Below, piece by piece: positions 62,181-64,000 of a stretch of 64,000 nt of DNA. Source of the stretch: Lentzea tibetensis (GTDB lineage: Bacteria; Actinomycetota; Actinomycetes; Mycobacteriales; Pseudonocardiaceae); NCBI RefSeq assembly GCF_007845675.1, contig NZ_VOBR01000004.1, forward strand, positions 323,719 through 387,718, given 5' to 3'. Below the pieces are notes generated by a model. That model was not told where the DNA came from. It saw only the letters and a list, made by a program, of their open reading frames with translations, and ran no database searches. The translations under genes and the position numbers were made by a program. Every line of letters begins with the position of its first letter. The first letter of the stretch is position 1.

Positions 62181-62300
62181 TCTCGGTCTTGGTGCGCGGG
62201 CCGCGAGTTGATCTGGCCTCGTTGCGCAGGCATCCCCAGCCCGTTGTCCGGTTGCCCAGTGGTCCGCCGCCCAGCATCTCCGGGTCACGGCCCGGCTGCA

Positions 62301-62362
62301 CAGGCGTCCCCGGCCAGGGGACCCCTGGATTTCATTCTCCCAGCTGGGACCGACATTTCGGG
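62301..62362 (-). repeat. Dispersed hairpin repeat, copy 4 (minus strand)
   Basis: Read on the minus strand: CCGAAATGTCGGT, then GCTGGGAGAATGAAATCC, then AGGGG-TCCCCTGGCCGGGGA-CGCCTG, with the hairpin mostly preserved (one G-G mismatch). It lies downstream of the minus-strand gene ending at 62489 in the same sense, as the other copies relate to their upstream genes. The 308-bp gap 62181-62488 holds this repeat and the DnaA-box array. Confidence 0.82.
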
Positions 62363-62379
62363 GCGTGTGAGGCCTGGCC

Positions 62380-62441
62380 TGTGGACAACTCTGCGGCTGT
62401 GGACAACTCGCCGCATGGGGCAACTCGGCGCCTGTGGACAA
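62380..62441. repeat. Tandem DnaA-box array (three perfect TGTGGACAA plus one degenerate)
   Basis: TGTGGACAA occurs at 62380-62388, 62398-62406 and 62433-62441; it is the reverse complement of TTGTCCACA, the preferred actinobacterial DnaA box. A degenerate ATGGGGCAA sits at 62415-62423 and keeps the 17-18 bp period (62380, 62398, 62415, 62433). Flanking CTC-GCGG pieces repeat too, so this is an 18-bp tandem repeat with DnaA boxes. No origin genes (dnaA, dnaN) are near, so it is more likely a titration or control site than oriC. Confidence 0.75.
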
Positions 62442-62488
62442 CTCAAGCGCCCTCTCAGGCTCCGTGCCTCCTCAGGCCACGAGCCGTC

Positions 62489-62908
62489 TCACGCCTCGTT
62501 CCACCTCAACCGCCCGTTGTCACCCTTCCGGCACACGAGCGGCTTCCCGCGCGAACTAACCGCGATAGCCCCTTCAGGCCGGCAAGGCGCCCCTTCCACC
62601 ACGATGAGCCCGCGGTCAGGCGTCTCGGACGCCGACGTGGGCGGCACGACGGGAATGGTCACCTCGGGAGAGGTGGTGTCCTCAGTGGTCGTCGTGGGCG
62701 CGGGCGGCGGTGGCGTGGTCGTGGTGGTCTTCACCACGATGGCGGCCACGGTCGGCACCACCGACACGACCTCGGTGGTCCGCTTCGTGGGTGGCGCGGA
62801 CGTGGGTGGTGCGGCGGTGTCGGACCCGCCCCAGCCGGTCAGTGCCAGCACGACGAGCAGGACGCCGCTGGCCGCGGCCGGTATCCACAGCGCCTTTCGG
62901 GAAAGCAC
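62489..62908 (-). CDS. Single-helix membrane protein with Thr/Pro-rich stalk
   Basis: 139 residues. N-terminal helix ([26 protein letters not shown]) acts as signal anchor. A Thr/Pro-rich linker follows (about 30-85, many TTT and PPPP tracts), then a small C-terminal domain with two cysteines ([29 protein letters not shown]). The C...C end resembles a short wall-associated module seen in several actinobacterial proteins. GTG 62908 is chosen; GTG 62917 is equally open. Function is unknown. It is divergent from purC. Confidence 0.75.
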   Translation of the reverse strand: MLSRKALWIPAAASGVLLVVLALTGWGGSDTAAPPTSAPPTKRTTEVVSVVPTVAAIVVKTTTTTPPPPAPTTTTEDTTSPEVTIPVVPPTSASETPDRGLIVVEGAPCRPEGAIAVSSRGKPLVCRKGDNGRLRWNEA

Positions 62909-62965
62909 GGGGTGCACTGTAAGGGCAGTTCGCCGTTCGATGAAGCCGTACGTACGCTGACCAGC

Positions 62966-63835
62966 GTGCCAACGCTCGCTGACTACCAGCACATCGCCCG
63001 CGGCAAGGTCCGCGACCTGTACGACGTGGACGACGAGCTGCTGCTGTTCGTCGCGTCCGACCGGATCTCCGCGTACGACCACGTCCTGACGTCCGAGATC
63101 CCGGACAAGGGCCGCGTGCTGACGGCGATGAGCGTCTTCTGGTTCGAGATGTTCCAGCCGAACCACCTGGTCGCGCACGACGACCCGCGCATCCCCGCCG
63201 AGGTCCGCGGGCGGGCGCTGCTGGTGCGCAAGCTCAAGATGATCGACGTCGAGTGCGTGGCGCGTGGCTACCTGACCGGGTCCGGGCTCAAGGACTACCA
63301 GCGCACCGGCGCGGTCTGCGGCGTCCAGCTCCCGGAGAACCTGAGGGAGGCCGACGAGCTCGCCGAGCCGATCTTCACGCCGGCCACGAAGGCGGAGATC
63401 GGTGCGCACGACGAGAACGTGAGCTTCGAGGTCATCGCGAAGAAGCACGGCGTGGAGCTGGCAACCCAGCTCAAGGACCGCACGCTGGAGATCTACGCGC
63501 AGGCGCGCACGTTCGCGAAGACGCGTGGGCTGATCCTCGCCGACACCAAGTTCGAGTTCGGGCACGACAGCGACGGCGAACTGGTGCTCGCGGACGAGGT
63601 GTTCACGCCGGACTCGTCGCGCTACTGGCCCGCCGACGGCTACGAGCCCGGCAAGGTCCAGCCGTCGTTCGACAAGCAGTTCGTGCGCAACTGGCTGACG
63701 GGCCCGGAGTCCGGCTGGGACGGGAAGTCCCAGCCGCCCGCGCTGCCGCAGGACGTCGTCGAGGCGACCAGGAGCAAGTACGTCGAGGCGTACGAGCGGC
63801 TCACCGGCCGGGCTTTCGCCGACTGGCTCGCCTGA
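62966..63835 (+). CDS. purC: SAICAR synthetase
   Basis: A 289-residue enzyme that joins CAIR and aspartate with ATP in purine synthesis; PurB then acts on its product. [30 protein letters not shown] (about 10-39) is the ATP/substrate opening, [23 protein letters not shown] (about 88-110) a signature, and [10 protein letters not shown] (about 190-200) a metal-binding segment. GTG 62966 gives the usual N-terminus. The frame stays open far upstream, but that part lies antisense to the membrane protein gene and in the repeats. Confidence 0.97.
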   Translation: MPTLADYQHIARGKVRDLYDVDDELLLFVASDRISAYDHVLTSEIPDKGRVLTAMSVFWFEMFQPNHLVAHDDPRIPAEVRGRALLVRKLKMIDVECVARGYLTGSGLKDYQRTGAVCGVQLPENLREADELAEPIFTPATKAEIGAHDENVSFEVIAKKHGVELATQLKDRTLEIYAQARTFAKTRGLILADTKFEFGHDSDGELVLADEVFTPDSSRYWPADGYEPGKVQPSFDKQFVRNWLTGPESGWDGKSQPPALPQDVVEATRSKYVEAYERLTGRAFADWLA

Positions 63836-63885
63836 GTTCGTCGGGCTGTCACGTTCGTGTCATCCGGGTGTGGCGCACTGATGTG

Positions 63886-64000
63886 GTGCGCTCACAGCTG
63901 GTGGTCTCGCTCTCCGGCATCGGTACCCGCACGGCGGACCGGTGCGCCGACCTCGCCGCCGAACTCGACCGGCGGCACGTCCCGCTGTCCCTGCTCGTCG
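63886..64000 (+). CDS. DUF2334-like/polysaccharide-deacetylase-type protein (partial, 5' end)
   Basis: Only the first 38 codons are in the window. They read RSQLVVSLSGIGTRT followed by ADLAAELDRRHVPLSLLV, where the strand-helix-strand opening resembles DUF2334 deacetylase-like proteins. M. tuberculosis has such a gene (Rv0784) a few genes after purC. A GTG at 63883 is an alternative start. The assignment is tentative because the catalytic part is outside the window. Confidence 0.6.
   Translation, partial: MRSQLVVSLSGIGTRTADRCADLAAELDRRHVPLSLLV

Noticed and set aside
62159-62965. Long upstream extension of purC across the repeat and the DnaA-box array
   Set aside because: PurC proteins start at MPTLADYQ-like sequence; the extension is low-complexity and antisense to the minus-strand membrane protein.

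Overview
The window comes from a high-GC actinobacterium. GTG and TTG starts are common, GC-rich Shine-Dalgarno sequences precede most genes, and orphan type VII (ESX-like) secretion substrates, XRE/DUF397 pairs, SigE-family sigma factors with membrane partners and DUF3558/DUF3151-type proteins are present. This gene mix fits the Pseudonocardiaceae (Lentzea/Saccharothrix/Actinosynnema/Amycolatopsis type); the family assignment is an inference. As I remember M. tuberculosis H37Rv, two stretches are collinear with it: clpB-pyrE-SpoU methylase-GH76-DedA-fba-DUF3151-purA (Rv0384c back to Rv0357c) and purD-TetR-purB-purC-DUF2334 (Rv0772 to Rv0784). Lineage-specific insertions break up both.

Layout. 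1-9.6 kb: clpB behind a HAIR operator, a P450, a tiny LANTG-motif membrane protein with a perfect Crp-type palindrome upstream, an SDR, a three-gene type VII substrate cluster, pyrE, a DUF2784 protein and a SPOUT methylase. 9.6-16 kb: GH76 mannanase, a sugar module (TIM-barrel isomerase, LacI, PfkB kinase, P-loop kinase), two paralogous lipoproteins and a DedA protein. 16-24 kb: XRE/DUF397, an FAD-linked oxidase, and a chitin/GlcNAc group (GH18 chitinase, nagA, ROK kinase) with two DasR-type sites, then a sigma factor and an SDR. 24-33 kb: aldo/keto reductase, F420-type oxidoreductase, fba with a strong terminator, several membrane proteins, a secreted HNH nuclease and purA. 33-37 kb: an ssu sulfonate operon behind a cysteine-containing leader peptide. 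37-47 kb: an M48 membrane protease, a probably frameshifted methyltransferase, GDPD, a Na+/H+ antiporter, a TAXI-TRAP transporter and purD. 47.6-52.8 kb: a seven-gene type VII substrate/EspG cluster ending in a WXG-transglycosylase fusion. 53-64 kb: aminotransferase, K+ channel, HAD hydrolase, threonine aldolase, two sigma/partner pairs around a TetR gene, purB, a MOSC protein, a region with a dispersed repeat and a DnaA-box array, purC, and the start of a DUF2334-like gene.

The strongest regulatory observations are: (i) the leader-peptide attenuator before ssuCBAD, with a promoter placed so that the peptide mRNA would be leaderless; (ii) a 13-bp stem that hides the chitinase ribosome binding site and has the DasR-type operator in its loop; (iii) a four-copy dispersed repeat with a compensated hairpin, always downstream of and in the same sense as a gene; (iv) a tandem DnaA-box array at 62.4 kb. 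I saw no tRNA, rRNA, CRISPR array or transposase gene.
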